Assembly: GCA_016937075.1 (NCBI GenBank)
Contig: JAFGWQ010000184.1
Location: 1-6,953, forward strand
DNA: 6,953 bases
Direction: 5' to 3'
Source of the DNA: Campylobacterales bacterium
GTDB lineage: Bacteria; Campylobacterota; Campylobacteria; Campylobacterales; Sulfurovaceae
Shown here: positions 6,704 through 6,953 of the stretch, piece after piece
Numbering within the stretch: the stretch's first letter is position 1
Layout: every line of letters begins with the position of its first letter
The notes under the pieces: model-generated
Database searches by the model: none
Told to the model about the DNA's origin: nothing
Seen by the model: the letters and a program-made list of their open reading frames with translations, nothing else
Made by a program: the position numbers and the translations under genes

Positions 6704-6729
6704 GTCTCTGTGTTTTGTCACATAGAGAC
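6704..6729. terminator. Hairpin between convergent genes, possible bidirectional terminator
   Basis: A ten-base-pair stem (6704-6713 with 6720-6729, one G-T wobble) encloses a six-base loop 16 bases after the murI stop and 16 bases from the stop of the convergent minus-strand gene. The plus-strand T-run (6742-6746) begins only 12 bases after the stem, and the minus-strand side has no clear T-tract, so it is not a canonical intrinsic terminator. Its position between two convergent stops is the main support. Confidence 0.45.
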
Positions 6730-6744
6730 ATTCAAAGAGTATTT

Positions 6745-6953
6745 TTATTGTGGTTTTTTTGCAGAGAGTTTTGGGTAATTTGTATCCAACAAAATTCTAT
6801 TTTCTGTATATTCTTCAATTTTTGGAGAACAATTTTTTAAGCGATAACGTTCTGCTAAAACTTGATTTCTTTTGATAAAAGCACGTGCTTCATATGATGC
6901 GGAAGGAGTACTTTTAACAAATACAATAGGAAAAATAATAAAAACTCCTGTCA
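6745..6953 (-). CDS. 3' end of an unrecognised minus-strand gene (partial)
   Basis: An open frame enters from the right edge on the minus strand and runs 68 full codons (first complete codon at 6951) to a TAA at 6747-6745; the start is outside the window. The visible part begins with a hydrophobic stretch (TGVFIIFPIVFV), which could be the end of a membrane helix. It continues as a polar, basic tail (for example ARAFIKRNQVLAERYR) ending in KLSAKKPQ. I do not recognise the family. An open frame of this length in AT-rich DNA, convergent with murI with a hairpin between the stops, makes a real gene more likely than not. A chance open frame cannot be excluded. Confidence 0.5.
   Translation of the reverse strand, partial: TGVFIIFPIVFVKSTPSASYEARAFIKRNQVLAERYRLKNCSPKIEEYTENRILLDTNYPKLSAKKPQ

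Noticed and set aside
6937..6949. Shine-Dalgarno AGGAG on the minus strand with an in-frame ATT as start of the right-edge gene
   Set aside because: ATT starts are very rare, and the frame stays open to the window edge, so a start outside the window is more likely.

Overview
The window is visibly AT-rich and looks like ordinary chromosome of a Campylobacterota (epsilonproteobacterial) member. The reasons are protein character, a cbb3-oxidase copper ATPase gene (ccoI/fixI) followed by ccoS and divergent from rho (an arrangement I recall from Campylobacter), and promoters with a strong -10 and no clear -35. A free-living sulfur-oxidising relative (Sulfurimonas/Sulfurovum type) is a guess, not shown by the sequence.

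Layout. Bases 1-159 hold the 3' end of a plus-strand gene with a Sel1/TPR-like look, convergent with the next gene. Bases 4258 down to 166 (minus strand) form a compact three-gene unit in transcription order ccoI, ccoS, phosphohexomutase, with gaps of 2 and 14 bases. Bases 4259-4434 are a 176-base divergent promoter region. Bases 4435-5754 encode transcription terminator Rho (plus strand). Bases 5755-5902 are a 148-base spacer with a short REP-like palindrome and a weak candidate promoter. Bases 5903-6688 encode glutamate racemase MurI (plus strand). Bases 6689-6744 contain two abutting hairpins. From 6745 to the right edge is the 3' end of an unrecognised minus-strand gene. No stretch over 300 bases lacks a gene.

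Function. CcoI (a Cu+ P1B-ATPase) and CcoS are both assembly factors for cbb3-type cytochrome c oxidase, so the first two genes of the minus unit serve microaerobic respiration. The oxidase subunits (ccoNOPQ) are not in the window. The third gene makes hexose-1-phosphate precursors for surface polysaccharides and has no obvious link to copper. MurI supplies D-glutamate for peptidoglycan. Rho terminates transcription. All full-length genes keep their catalytic motifs, with no frameshifts.

Three start codons deserve attention. ccoI starts at a TTG (4258). rho most likely starts at 4435, not at the in-frame ATG 60 bases upstream. murI most likely starts at the ATG at 5903, not the TTG two codons upstream. 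I see no CRISPR array, tRNA, rRNA, insertion sequence or defence system, and nothing that supports a previously undescribed system. The least explained pieces are the edge genes and the intergenic palindromes.
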